A model generated the notes under the pieces. That model did no database searches and was not told the DNA's origin. It was given only the letters and a program-made list of their open reading frames with translations. Positions 45,413 through 55,909 of a stretch of DNA of 64,000 nt are shown piece after piece. Origin of the DNA: Moniliophthora roreri (lineage: Eukaryota; Basidiomycota; Agaricomycetes; Agaricales; Marasmiaceae); NCBI GenBank assembly GCA_001466705.2, contig LATX02000187.1, forward strand, positions 434,001 to 498,000, in the 5' to 3' direction. Both the position numbers and the translations under genes were made by a program. The first letter of the stretch is position 1. The number at the start of each line of letters is the position of its first letter.

Positions 45413-48178
45413 ATGTTCGGTTGGAATCCCAGTTTGTGTCGAGGTAAAATCAACGCCGCAAACTTGAGGCGGCAAAATCGAATCTTTATAGACGATTACG
45501 CCAAGGTACGTAGTCTATAGATCTATTTAGCGAGATTAATTTGAAACCTCATTCCTCATCCAGAGATACGATATATCGACAGCTCTCTCGACAGAAGAGA
45601 TAATCTCCAAGATATTCTCAAATGGCAAGGAATGGATACCAATCCTTGATAAACATGTATGGGAAGGAGATGAAGATAAGGTGGTTCTTACAGGTGTGAG
45701 ACTGTCTCCAGACTGTAACCACGAAGCGCTACTTGCATCTCCTCGTCCCGACCCAAAACCATCGCGACATTCACCACTACCCGGGCAGTTCCCAGATCCT
45801 CCTGTGGACACATACACACCATCACCAGAACCAGAACCAGTACCGCATGGAGCTGGTTGGACCGGATCCGAACCGACTTCTGCCTATAGTGAAGGCGAGA
45901 GTCCTCGGCCACGCATGTCCTTCGTTTATCCACCTCCTCCCAAACCACTTGGACGTGATGCCAAGGGTCGCGAACGTGGCTTCGCAGACCCGTCCCCCAA
46001 TTGGTTGGAAGAGATGCTCCTCGACTACGAGGGTATTCGGAGAGATATGAGTAACGATATGGACGAGTTGGTCTTGGTTGCGCAGAAAGCGTCTCTCGAA
46101 GTTGTGGGGCTCATGGCAGATATCAAGGAGGAGAGAAAGGATCTGCATACTCTTCTCAATGCTATCAGTCAGGTCTGCGGGAAAGATTTTCTGGATAAGC
46201 TGATAGCAGATGCAAAGGCAACCGCGGACGCGAGGCGAGCCTCAGGCAACGCAGGACGACCGGACGTAGCTCAGTCAAGCCAATCGCAGCCTGGCGAAAT
46301 GTACGTTAATCTTCCTCGATTTGCAGAACTGAAATCTGATCAGCCTTCCCACAGAAGAGTACCGGTAGATAGCAAGAATAAGGCTATCCTCGGCAAGAAT
46401 CCTCTCCTCCGCTTATCTCGTCAGCAGAATAGCACTTCCCATCAAAGCACTTCCCTCGCCACCACATCGGGTCGCGCATCACAGAACGGAGCTATGACTA
46501 CCCTTGATCATTCCGTAGGACTATCGACACAGATCGCGGCCAAGCCTTTACTATTCGCACCTTCAGGACAGGTACCACAGAACGGTGCTACTACCGCTGT
46601 TACACGGCCTTCTGAAGCACGCGAACAATTGCCTCAACGCGAAGGTATTTCTTCTGTGGCCCCGGGCTCAGTGCACGCGTCGCAAAAACCCTCGCCCGCT
46701 GATGGTGCTAAAGCACGCAAGTCATTGCCAGCGACAGAATCAGGGGAATCTGGCACTCGCAGAAGGGTAGCATCTGAAGGTGCTTCTAACACGCGCCGCA
46801 CTTCAGCACGACTTTCGTCATCGCAAGTTGGCAAACCAGTAGAGAAGTACGTTATCACCCCTTTCTAACGTTAACTTGCTGAATTATCATATGATGTAGG
46901 CCTTTGAAGCGATCTCTGGAGGATGTTGATGAGGAAGCTGATGGAGAGGATTCGAATAACAAGTCGAGACCGACATCTCCGAAGAAAGCGAGACGCAATG
47001 CTGACCAACATTCTCCAAAAGGCAGTAACGAGGATGGTAAAGACGACGGAAATGATGGCGGTGACGCTCCTAAAAGGGACGGAGGAGGAGGAGCCGTGCG
47101 AGTCGTGCAGCAGCAAGCAAGCTCTAAGCGCTCGATCGAGGAAATCGAGGAAGATCAGCAACCAAATTCCCAGACAGCCAAGCCAGATAGCCCGTCCTCG
47201 AATCAGAGAACCAGACGTACCATACTGGAAAATGGAGCTTCTAGTGACGCTTCCGCTGTCATACAACCAGCCAGACAAGAGCCAGCGGCTCCTGCTCCTC
47301 CACGGCGACCTAGGCCCCTGACGAGACAGTACAACGTCTTTTTCTCGATTGAAGATCCGGCTGCACCAAAAGCAAGGAAGAAGACACCTCCACCTCCGCC
47401 TTCACCCTTGCCTCAAGGTGCCAAAACCCCCGTATTGACTCCCGAACCTAGCCCTGGTCCGTCTCGTAGAAGAAACTCGACACCTCCTCCTGCGCAGGAT
47501 GAGGGGCATCCAGAATACATTGGCATGTTTTTGCCACCCTCTCCAGACGATTCCGGATCGGACGGTGCAGACTATGCCATGACTGACGATGGCAACGAGG
47601 ATGAAGCGACTAAGGAACGAAAACGTTATTCGGCGAAGAAAGCAATAATGATGAGCCATCATCTGTTCGTCGACGTTGGTGATCCTCAAGGGCGCAAGGC
47701 TGTATACCGTCTTCCCAGAAAGGACATTCCCGAGCCTGGATTGTATTCTAAATCAAGGAATTCAAGTTCAGGTTCCTCCCAGCCTGTTGCATCTGGCTCT
47801 GGTTTACAAAATGCCAATACCGCTGGTTCTAGTTCGGGTGCCACTGCGCCCGACTCGGCACTCCGGACTGTCTGGTTCGACCCGCCTACGCCGGTTCCGA
47901 GACGTCGGCCGGTGACGAGGCAGACGGAGAGGATCATGCAGGATCCGCTGACCGGCAGGTTGATCGCGGTTGATCGCAATCATGAGAATCGGGTGAGAGC
48001 GGTTGCTGAAGCAGCGAGGGAGGCTGAAACGAGAGATAATCTTAATGGGATGAGGCGGGCTATTGACGAATCGCACTCGATCGAGGTTATTCATGATGAA
48101 AGCCAGTTTTTGGACGAGGAAGACGAAGAAGTCGAGCTCCCGGAGTTGCTGGATCGCAACGGAAAGCCGCTGGTCTGA
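45413..48178 (+). CDS. Large disordered, probably nuclear protein, 884 aa
   Basis: Three exons, 45413-45505, 45564-46846 and 46900-48178, close in phase. I do not recognise the family. The first 80 residues look folded (MFGWNPSLCRGKINAANLRR, then RYDISTALSTEEIISKIFSN). A second conserved-looking stretch is EEMLLDYEGIRRDMSNDMDE with a following helix (ASLEVVGLMADIKEERKDLH), likely coiled coil. The rest is rich in Pro, Ser, Arg, Asp and Glu. Basic clusters such as SPKKARRNAD resemble nuclear localisation signals. PPPPPSPLP and PSRRRNSTPPPA are proline/serine-rich. A short block near residue 740 (MMSHHLFVDVGDPQGRKAVY) and an acidic end (FLDEEDEEVELPELLDRNGK) stand out. Role unknown. Confidence 0.7.
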
Positions 48179-49061
48179 TGCGGTGTGTTTGATATGATCT
48201 ACTGTAAACAGGCAAGATGCGGATGGGGACCCTATCCATGTACATACACGTATTTAAAAGATACGAATGCTTTACTCGCTATCATAATCGAGCATTTGGC
48301 TTTCGTGAAAGGCGATACATCGGAGTAGTACTCCAGCTATAGGCGGCGGCTTTGAATACTTCGTCCAGGCTGCCAGCCACTTCATCTACTATCTAGGTTA
48401 AAGTCATGCGACTCCTTCACGCCATCATAAATGATGGACTCCTTGCGATAATAAATTGTTGCGGCTGAGGCTGAAGTTCAGATGAAATGCCTTGTACTGA
48501 GGATGACGGGGCAGAATCAAGGGTTGTAATCGACGCCATCGCGTCATCAAAACGTGAGCACTCCTGCACACTAGCAGGAAGCATTCCGCCACTGCGACCA
48601 CGATGTTATGCTGGAACCTGAGCTACACCGCAGATGTCATACCGCGTCTCATGCCATGCTCACACACACCAGCGCGACGCGTTAGGATCGTATCAATGAC
48701 GGTATTATAAGGCGCCGTACACCCTTCTAGGCCCCTGGTGTTTGCAGCACGGAAAGATTCTCATCGTCATCTGCATGGAGTAAAGCCTAGAATGTTTATC
48801 AGCCTTCACCGGCTTCCCTCTCACCGTTGACCGGTATCTATAGTTCATAGAGAAAGAGACCCTGCGATTCAGGAAATGGCTAGCCCTTTGAAGGCGTATT
48901 CCTCGAAGATTCTATCTCGAGGTGACGATACTACGCCTAGGCTCCACGTGGCAGAAAATGAATTACATACACAGTAATAACCGCAAACAACCGCCGGTCT
49001 TTTGGCGATGACATGGACGAGAATCCTAGTCTCAAACCTGTCCATCACGGCCCTCAACAAA
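48179..49061. other. Intergenic, no gene seen
   Basis: About 880 bases. Short open frames only, with a TATAA near 48708 (TATTATAAGGC). Probably terminator plus the promoter of the zinc-finger gene. Confidence 0.4.
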
Positions 49062-50249
49062 ATGAGCCATTCTCGCTCAGTCTCTCCAGCTCCCGGTGCA
49101 GCCGCAAAATCGACTTTGGGTGATGGTCAACCATCAAAGGACCTCGCAAACGGCTATCCTCCCTCGGCTTCGAGGCCTAGTTCCCCTTTAGGTTCCAAGC
49201 AACAACAGGAGATTATCGACACCGAAGACACAGTCACTTGCCAGTGGGATAATTGTGGCATTGTTTTCACGCACCTTCCGACATTGATAGACCATATTCA
49301 CAACGGTGCGTGGCTCGGTTATATCGTGTATATCTAGTTTCTTATAACGGCGTCACAGAACACATTGGAGTTCACAAGTCCAATTACACATGCGAGTGGG
49401 CTACATGTCACCGAAGAGGCCTTTCTCAGACGTCACGCTTCGCTCTGATCTCTCACATTCGGTCGCACACTGGAGAGAAACCTTTCATTTGCTCATTGCC
49501 AGGTATGGATAGTTAAACTTTGGTTTCAATGCTTCTATAACACTTCCTGCGACAGAATGCGATAAGTCCTTTACGCGTTCGGATGCCCTTGCGAAACACA
49601 TGCGACTGCAACACAATATCGAACCTCCTGCACCGGGTCGCGGAGGATCCAGGAAACGGAAACGTGATGACCAAAACGCGACGGAAGCTACGACTGCGGA
49701 ACCAGCGCCACCACCCCCGAATTACGATGGTAAGTGTTGACGCTATCCGGTAAAGTTTTTGCTGATGTTTCGTAGAAATGGATGACGCAGACATTGACTA
49801 TGATAACTTTTTCCGAGCCCAAAACGCAGCGGCGCGTGAAGAAGACGACACACATCCCGATGCCCTTCCCGCCTCCCTCAGATCACATTATGACCCGACA
49901 ACCAACACTGTATATGGGCGTCCCCGTGAAATGGCCATGTATCTCTTGATGAAGGCTAAACTGCGGTATGCAATGGAACAAAACGGATATCTTACCGAGG
50001 AGTTGCGTGTAGCGAATGAAGATCTTCAGAGGGAGAAGGATGATAAGGAGAGGCTAGTCGACAAGTTGTTAAAGGTGTCTTTTGGGTACGTCAGCCTGTC
50101 TTTCGTCGGTAATGCTTGCCCACTCACATGGTGTTCTCAGAGACGAAGCCGATCGTTTGATTTATCCCATGCAGATCCAACCGGGAGATGGTAACAAATG
50201 GAGTCCGCCGCCGCCTCAGTTCATACATAGCAATGGGCATGGCCATTGA
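49062..50249 (+). CDS. C2H2 zinc-finger protein, INO80-complex Iec1-like, 326 aa
   Basis: Five exons close in phase: 49062-49305, 49359-49502, 49556-49729, 49776-50085 and 50141-50249. Zinc fingers in order: CQWDNCGIVFTHLPTLIDHI (then HNEH), CEWATCHRRGLSQTSRFAL (ISHIRSH), and CSLPECDKSFTRSDALAKHM (RLQH). The first two have the GLI-like CxxxxC pattern and the linker SHTGEKPF precedes the third. A basic patch (GGSRKRKRDD) follows, then an acidic region, then a helical stretch AMYLLMKAKLRYAMEQNGYL to KDDKERLVDKLL likely to be coiled coil. The same order (fingers, basic patch, conserved C-terminal helix) is found in Iec1, a subunit of the INO80 chromatin remodeller in fission yeast. The Iec1 link is from memory of the family and is moderate. 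Confidence 0.82.
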
Positions 50250-50486
50250 AAAATAATCACGCCTTTGTATTCGGGCTTGATTTCCTTGTATAGTCTTATT
50301 ACCGTATCATTATCGTAGTGTATTGGAATTCAGTATATACAGCTAGTAACGTGTTCAGCGATTGTCCGCTTGACTAGACGCAGCAAGAAATAACTTGCAT
50401 CCGAATGACCCGTGCCCGTGCCTTTTTTAGTGGCCAGCTGAATAAACACCGAGAAACGCTTCACATCTGTTTGTCAACTCTGACAA

Positions 50487-52389
50487 TCATGTCGATATGT
50501 TTACATCATACTCCCGTCCTAACGATTGCATCTCCAAATCATAGCCACCATTTGACGTTTCCCGTTGAGCAGGGGCGGGGACAGGTCGCATATTGGTGCG
50601 TTTTTTAGGCGACCGCATCGTTGTTTGCTCGAACGTCCTAACGCTCCAGGGCATTGTTGTTTGCTCGAACGTCCTCATGCTCCAGGCGTAAGGGTCCTCG
50701 ACTACGTAGCAGTGTGAATTATCACTCGCTTTCTTCAGGTTCAGAGTGATTCGATTGATCATGACCCCAGAGAGCCTAACGAATTGCAGAGGAATCATTG
50801 TTCAACCATTGGTAAATATGGGGAGAGCCGAACTCACACTAGTGTTTGCCTAGTCGTCGAGGACATAAATTCAGCATTGAGCGTTCTATACAAGTTTTGA
50901 GCTTACTGGCCGTGCACTAATTTCAATGCACGCTATAAATTCCGAGTCAAGCGTAAGGATCATGGTATGAATTGCGGACTTACCCGAGCACGCAAAAGTA
51001 AGAGCACCCAAACAAGATTTGAAGAGAAAAGCACGAAAAAGTACAAAATGCCATCTCGTTGAATGACCTTCAAGATGTATAGCACATGAGTACCTCGCTT
51101 TGGAATCATCTTTAGGGTGACAACGAGGATTGCAATGAATGCAAGTCCGTCAAACACAAGGGTGAGACAAAGGTACGCTTCCGTCCAAGGAGCTCTACAC
51201 GAAATCGCTGTCAGTTGATATATATCATCAAGCCACGGTAGGTCGTTACGCACGCGATAATACCGGATATGAGTTGGCAAACTGAATGATTCAATTCGAG
51301 TTAATACTCCTTGCCCAATAGAAAATCTGAAACCCACTGTGGTATGGACCAGCGTTCGGTAACGTCGGTAGCTCCGCACGGCGAGACAGTAGTGCTGCAG
51401 GTTGAGACAACCCACCAACGGATAGGACATATATTCCTATAGCCCATTGGCAGATCATGATTGTTCCGGATACCGCTAAAATACCTTTGTGCATTCCCAA
51501 TAACGCGTACACTCTGTTAAACGATGCTCGTCCAGCCAGGCATCAGAATAGAATGACGGGCCCAAGTGCGTACCGGAGTGTTATAAATATCTCGGCTATA
51601 CATATGCTCAAGAATGTCTGAAGGCCCTCCATAAAGCCATAACGGGTACATCTGGTGTACCAACGATAATTAGAGCAGAAAAGTCTATGCCGACGCGAAA
51701 CCCGGAATACAGATGTCCAGGTGGACTTACAACTATTCCAACAAAATATTGAGAACGAGCGCTCGACAGGTAGAGGAAGAACTCACATCCAGGTCGAAGC
51801 TTGGCGGACCAGTGTATGCTATATTGTTATTAAGACACGCAGTTGAAATAAATTTTCAAAGGCAAACTCACCGATGAGTGTCATTAAGATGAAACAGGGA
51901 GTCAGATAGCGATTCTGGCGCAAAAAAAAAATAAGAATAAGAAACAGAGATCTCGCCCAACCATCGAGAAGCCGACACACTAGTAAGTAGAGGTAAAATA
52001 CTGGAGAAAAGCTAAATGAGGTCATGGTACGATGAACATTCAGTTTACTACTGACTAGCTTTTTTCTGACCTCGCCATGCATATTGAACCTGGGAGAGCG
52101 ATTGAGTATCACAGTAGCACCAATCGCAGCGAATACACTACCTCGTCAGCCAGGGTTAAGAAATAATCGTAGAGCCATAATGCTGAAATGGCAACCATGT
52201 AGAGCTTGAAGGCGGGGAAACATTGAGTTTGAGTCTCTGCCCCATCCTTGATCTCACCTTCGTCGCAAAGCTAGCGCAGTCAGATGGTTTAATTAGTAGG
52301 TTTTGGTCGTCAACGAAGTTTGCTCACAGATCGTGGCCAAGAGAAATGATTGATACATCAAGCGGAGAACTTGCTGAGGATTGAGACAT
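50487..52389 (-). CDS. DUF6533-type seven-transmembrane protein
   Basis: Agaricomycete membrane protein family of unknown function. Start MSQSSASSPLDVSIISLGHD at 52389. Small exons follow: FATKLYMVAISALWLYDYFL then TLADEVQYAWRGQKKA (the DUF6533 hallmark), then NRYLTPCFILMTLI and so on. Further exons give AYTGPPSFDLD, YGFMEGLQTFLSIC, VYALLGMHKGILAVSGTIMI then CQWAIGIYVLSV, AYLCLTLVFDGLAFIAILVV, and IQRDGILYFFVLFSSNLVWV. The last exon encodes LSGVMINRITLNLKKASDN. About seven hydrophobic segments can be counted. The cytosolic tail contains a duplicated unit (RTFEQTTMPWSV-RTFEQTTM). A degenerate copy of this last exon lies at about 55655-55890. Exon boundaries between 51790 and 52000 are uncertain. 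Confidence 0.78.
50610..50690. repeat. Two-copy tandem repeat in the tail of the 7TM gene
   Basis: The run TTGTTTGCTCGAACGTCCT occurs twice, about 36 bases apart (near 50620 and 50656), each followed by a GCTCCAGG. It duplicates 12 residues of the cytosolic tail in frame. The degenerate copy near 55770 has only one unit, so the duplication probably arose after the two copies split. Confidence 0.75.
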
Positions 52390-54317
52390 TGCGCCGGACG
52401 GGGAAGGTAGCTATGTATGTGGATATTTCCTTGCATATTGAGTAGATCGACTGCATAGCTGTTCCGAGCTTACAACATCTCCCCACACTGGTCTCACAAG
52501 ATGCGTCCCGTTTTATGAATCAGAAAAGAAGCAAGGAAAAAAAAGGTACCTGATCATATCAAGGAACTAAGATCACTGGCCTGTTGCATGAATTAAGAGC
52601 AGCAATGGCGTTCCAAGTGACTGCTTCCAATCATCCAGGTGAGCGGTGGAGCTCTCTGTTTGGCGAAAGCCATGGATTGGACCGAGAGACTATTCTCATC
52701 TGCTCGTCATGATCATCCGTGAGACCAGTGATTGTTCTTCCTGTGCATGAAACTCGAATTGTAGATTTTTTCTCATAATCTTCTTCTCTGGTTTCTTCCG
52801 ATCAAAGTGTTGGTTAGTGGGAGTAAGATGTCCAAAGGATTCTCACCTTGGAATATTTTGGGCGCGCACCATCCAGGATTCCTGAAGCTGTACTGGAGTT
52901 CGGTTGGCTGGATTCAATCTAATATCTGCAATAATGGGCTTTTCAGCGGTCGTCGGGCAGCACTCGGCGCTCAGTATCCACCATTCCAACTTCGTCTATC
53001 GTGGATCTGAGGTTGGGCTAAGGACGAGCCGAAGCTCGGCCGAGAGCGCGGAGAGATCATGCGGTACCGTCCTGGTACCGCGTGATCTCTCGACGAATTT
53101 CGCTCACTGAGACGAGTTCGAGAATCCAATTCAGTCCAAGTGAATGCCGAGATTTCAAACTTGTTGACAGAATTTGTAGAAAGAATGAATTCAGACTGTA
53201 TCATGATAGATAGATGATATCAAACTCGGAAAGTTGATCTTTGAGACGATCATGCCACTCATGCCCCGGAAAGTCAAACTGAAATGAGCGAGATCTTGAA
53301 GGCGGATGGTGCTAAAAAGCTGAAAGGAACGAGGCCAGCTCAGTCAGCCCACTAGCCGCTTAGTTGGAACGATGATGCCGACACCTGGCTTCGCTTGCGG
53401 TGTTGGCATCTACACTTCATGAACGGGTGAGAGTTGCCTCGTACTTTGGAGCCAATTTGCGATGCAGAAGTTGTAGCAGCATCAACAGAAGCGCTGTTGC
53501 AAGCTTGCAACCCTACGTATCAAACAAATCCTAGAATGCTGCGTGTGAGGATCCATCTGCATCGAGAATTTGAGGTATGTAACCGAGTCATGGTCCCGTT
53601 TTATTCTAAATTAGGCAAAACAGGTCCCATCTTTCCGAGTCGGTTGGGCTTATTAGTGTTTGATCGATTTGATTTGTTGAAGAACAGAAAGGATAGGGAA
53701 ACCAGAATATCTTTGGCACTGTAACTGCCCACCCTGAAACTGATTTTAGCGTCGAAGGAGTGAAATTTCATCCGTAATAGGATACAGTGATATTGGGGGT
53801 CAACGTCGTTCTGGTCGAACGAATAGTGATGCGCACGAAGTTGATGAGAAGTAATGTCCTTAACTCCAATAGCGAGGTCCTGGGATTGGAGATCTTGGAA
53901 GGTAAAGGTCTAGCTAAACGCCAAATGGCAAGCGTGGTCAGAGTGAAGAGCGGACAGATCTTGTTCGTAATGATGATCTGAACGACGGCTCCAATAGCTG
54001 TGGAACCAGACAAGAAAAGAGGTTGCATACCGAAGAAACGATCAACTATAGGGCGTCTACGCGATTCACTTCCTGTTACTTTCTCTTTCGTCTCATCTCA
54101 GCGAGCGTTATGGAAGATGTAAAGACCAGGTGAATATGGGACACAGTTCTGGAACATCTCGTAGTACCTGGTGCTCCAGATTATGAAGAGCTGTTCATTG
54201 ACAGGACAGCACTCACCCGGCATCTTTTTCATGTAGTAAGGGTAGCTTTAGGCCTTCAGACCCGCTGCCATTCTCGCTTGCAAGGACGGTATGAATCAAG
54301 AGGGCTGAATTCAAGGT
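52390..54317. other. Intergenic stretch with a strong hairpin; possible membrane-protein fragment
   Basis: About 1.9 kb without a firm gene. The minus-strand frame at 53768-54028 (86 aa) starts QPLFLSGSTAIGAVVQIIIT and is hydrophobic, which resembles pieces of basidiomycete 7TM proteins. It has no clear partners and is probably a relic. A perfect-looking hairpin is listed separately. Confidence 0.35.
53051..53091. repeat. 18-bp inverted repeat, hairpin with 5-base loop
   Basis: GAGAGATCATGCGGTACC (53051-53068), loop GTCCT, then GGTACCGCGTGATCTCTC (53074-53091). Seventeen of 18 pairs are Watson-Crick and one is a G-T type mismatch. It lies outside any gene I can see. Confidence 0.9.
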
Positions 54318-55522
54318 TTGAAACCGATTCCCACGCACGACCGATTGCACTTTCAACCTCCATCAATCGAAACTCCTTGGATGTCAATGAATATCCCAGA
54401 CGCCCCGTATACCTTTAGTGCCAGCCCTAGTCCTCCAGCAGCACCAGCTCCGGCACAAGCCCATGTTGGCCCTGGTCGACCAAAAGGTAGCACAGGCGCG
54501 AAACGTGGGCGAAAACCTCGCGGTGGTGCCACCATAAACACTGCATCTCCAAGGCCCACACCCGAACTTAACGCCTCAGCAAGCCCATCCGTATCCAGTC
54601 CCCAATTCCAACAAATCAATTGGTCCATACCGGGAACCTCTTCATCAGCAGCAGCTGGACCCAGCTCGAACGCCAGTGTCATATCTGGACCTAGTATTGC
54701 AGGTCCGAAGCTCGGGTCGATTGTGACGAGTGGTGTAGTGCCATATGGACAATCTGCTGGTGGGGGATCAGGTGGAACTCCAACAACACCTGGGTATTCG
54801 AGTGCGTTCCTGAGAGAACTAGCGGCATCGGCGAATATACCGGCATCGACGCTAGCAGCGGCTGGGCTGACGAATTTCAGCAATGAGGGCGGTGGAGGTG
54901 GCGGGGGGACGAGAATGGCATCGATGCCACCTGCGAAGGTAGATCAAGACGGAGAGGGTGAAGATGAGATGTTACCTGCAATGGCAGATGAGGATTACTC
55001 GGCCCAACTGTCGTTTCAGAGTCAGTCAAAGGACAACCTCAAGTGCGTCACTTGTTTTCATTCGAATGTTTCTAACAGTTAATACAGGGTGTTGATGGAG
55101 AACCTGAGCCCAGAGCAATATGAACGATTTGAAGCCTATCGGCGACACGCACTCCCTAAACAGGCTGTCAGAAAGGTGTGCTAACACTTTATCCTCTTGT
55201 TCGGCGCTCATTGTCTCCTATGCAGGTGATACAACAGACTGTCGGCGCCCAAGTTTCACAGCCAGTAGCACAAATCGTGGCTGGTTTTGCAAAGGTGTTT
55301 GTGGGTGAAATTGTAGAAAAAGGTGTGTTTCCGGTCTTAAACCTGGTTTACCCTCACTGACATCTCTTTTCTATTGCAGCCCGAGCAGTACAGGCACGAC
55401 GCGGTGACACTGGTCCTTTGTCACCTGATCATCTTCGTGAAGCCTACAGAATGTATCAAGAAGAGACGGGTAGGGTCGGTGCCGCAAGACCTGTGAGAGC
55501 CAAGCGGCTATTTGTTCGATAA
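54318..55522 (+). CDS. TAF11: TFIID subunit TAF11 with AT-hook-like N-terminal extension, 350 aa
   Basis: General transcription factor subunit with a histone fold, which pairs with TAF13 in TFIID. Four exons close in phase: 54318-55042, 55088-55175, 55226-55322 and 55380-55522. The TAFII28 domain covers about residues 240-330: [60 protein letters not shown] and [19 protein letters not shown]. All are strong matches. The first 240 residues are disordered and rich in Pro, Ser, Ala and Gly. They hold [18 protein letters not shown], two AT-hook-like GRP cores, and a poly-Gly run. A later Met (54380) would shorten the extension by 21 residues. The tail ends [10 protein letters not shown]. Confidence 0.93.
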
Positions 55523-55654
55523 TGGTACGTTGGCCCCTGTGTTGTTTTTGTATTTATCGTAAATACCTTCACCACTTCACCTAACGACGTGGGCAAATAA
55601 ACTACTGAGCTACCTGTTTATCCCTCATTTTGATGGCTTTCCGCTATTCTCCCA

Positions 55655-55890
55655 TCCCAATGACTACATTTCCAAATTTCGGCCACCTTCCGACGCCGTT
55701 CAGTGCTCAGAGTTGATGAGTGTTCATGAACCCACCTGTTTCTTAACAGAATATACCATGTAAGGGCTACTCGAACGTTGAAATGCACCATGCGTAACCA
55801 TCTGAGCCTTGGCGACGTGAAGTATCATTTGCTTTCTTCAAATTCAGGGTGATTCGGTTGATCGTTATCCCGGAGAGTCTGAATAACAGG
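55655..55890 (-). pseudogene. Fragment of the DUF6533 7TM gene (last exon)
   Basis: Matches 50515-50800 in the intact gene on the same strand. Shared stretches include GAGAGTCTGA-like and TTCGGTTGATC-like runs, and the reading LSGITINRITLNLKKAND. The 3' flank is shared as well (CATTTCCAAAT and GCCACC stretches near 55669 versus CATCTCCAAAT near 50528). No other exon of the 7TM gene is found here. It is an isolated, decayed copy lying directly against the kinase relic. Confidence 0.75.
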
Positions 55891-55909
55891 ATGATTAGCC
55901 GAGAGATCT

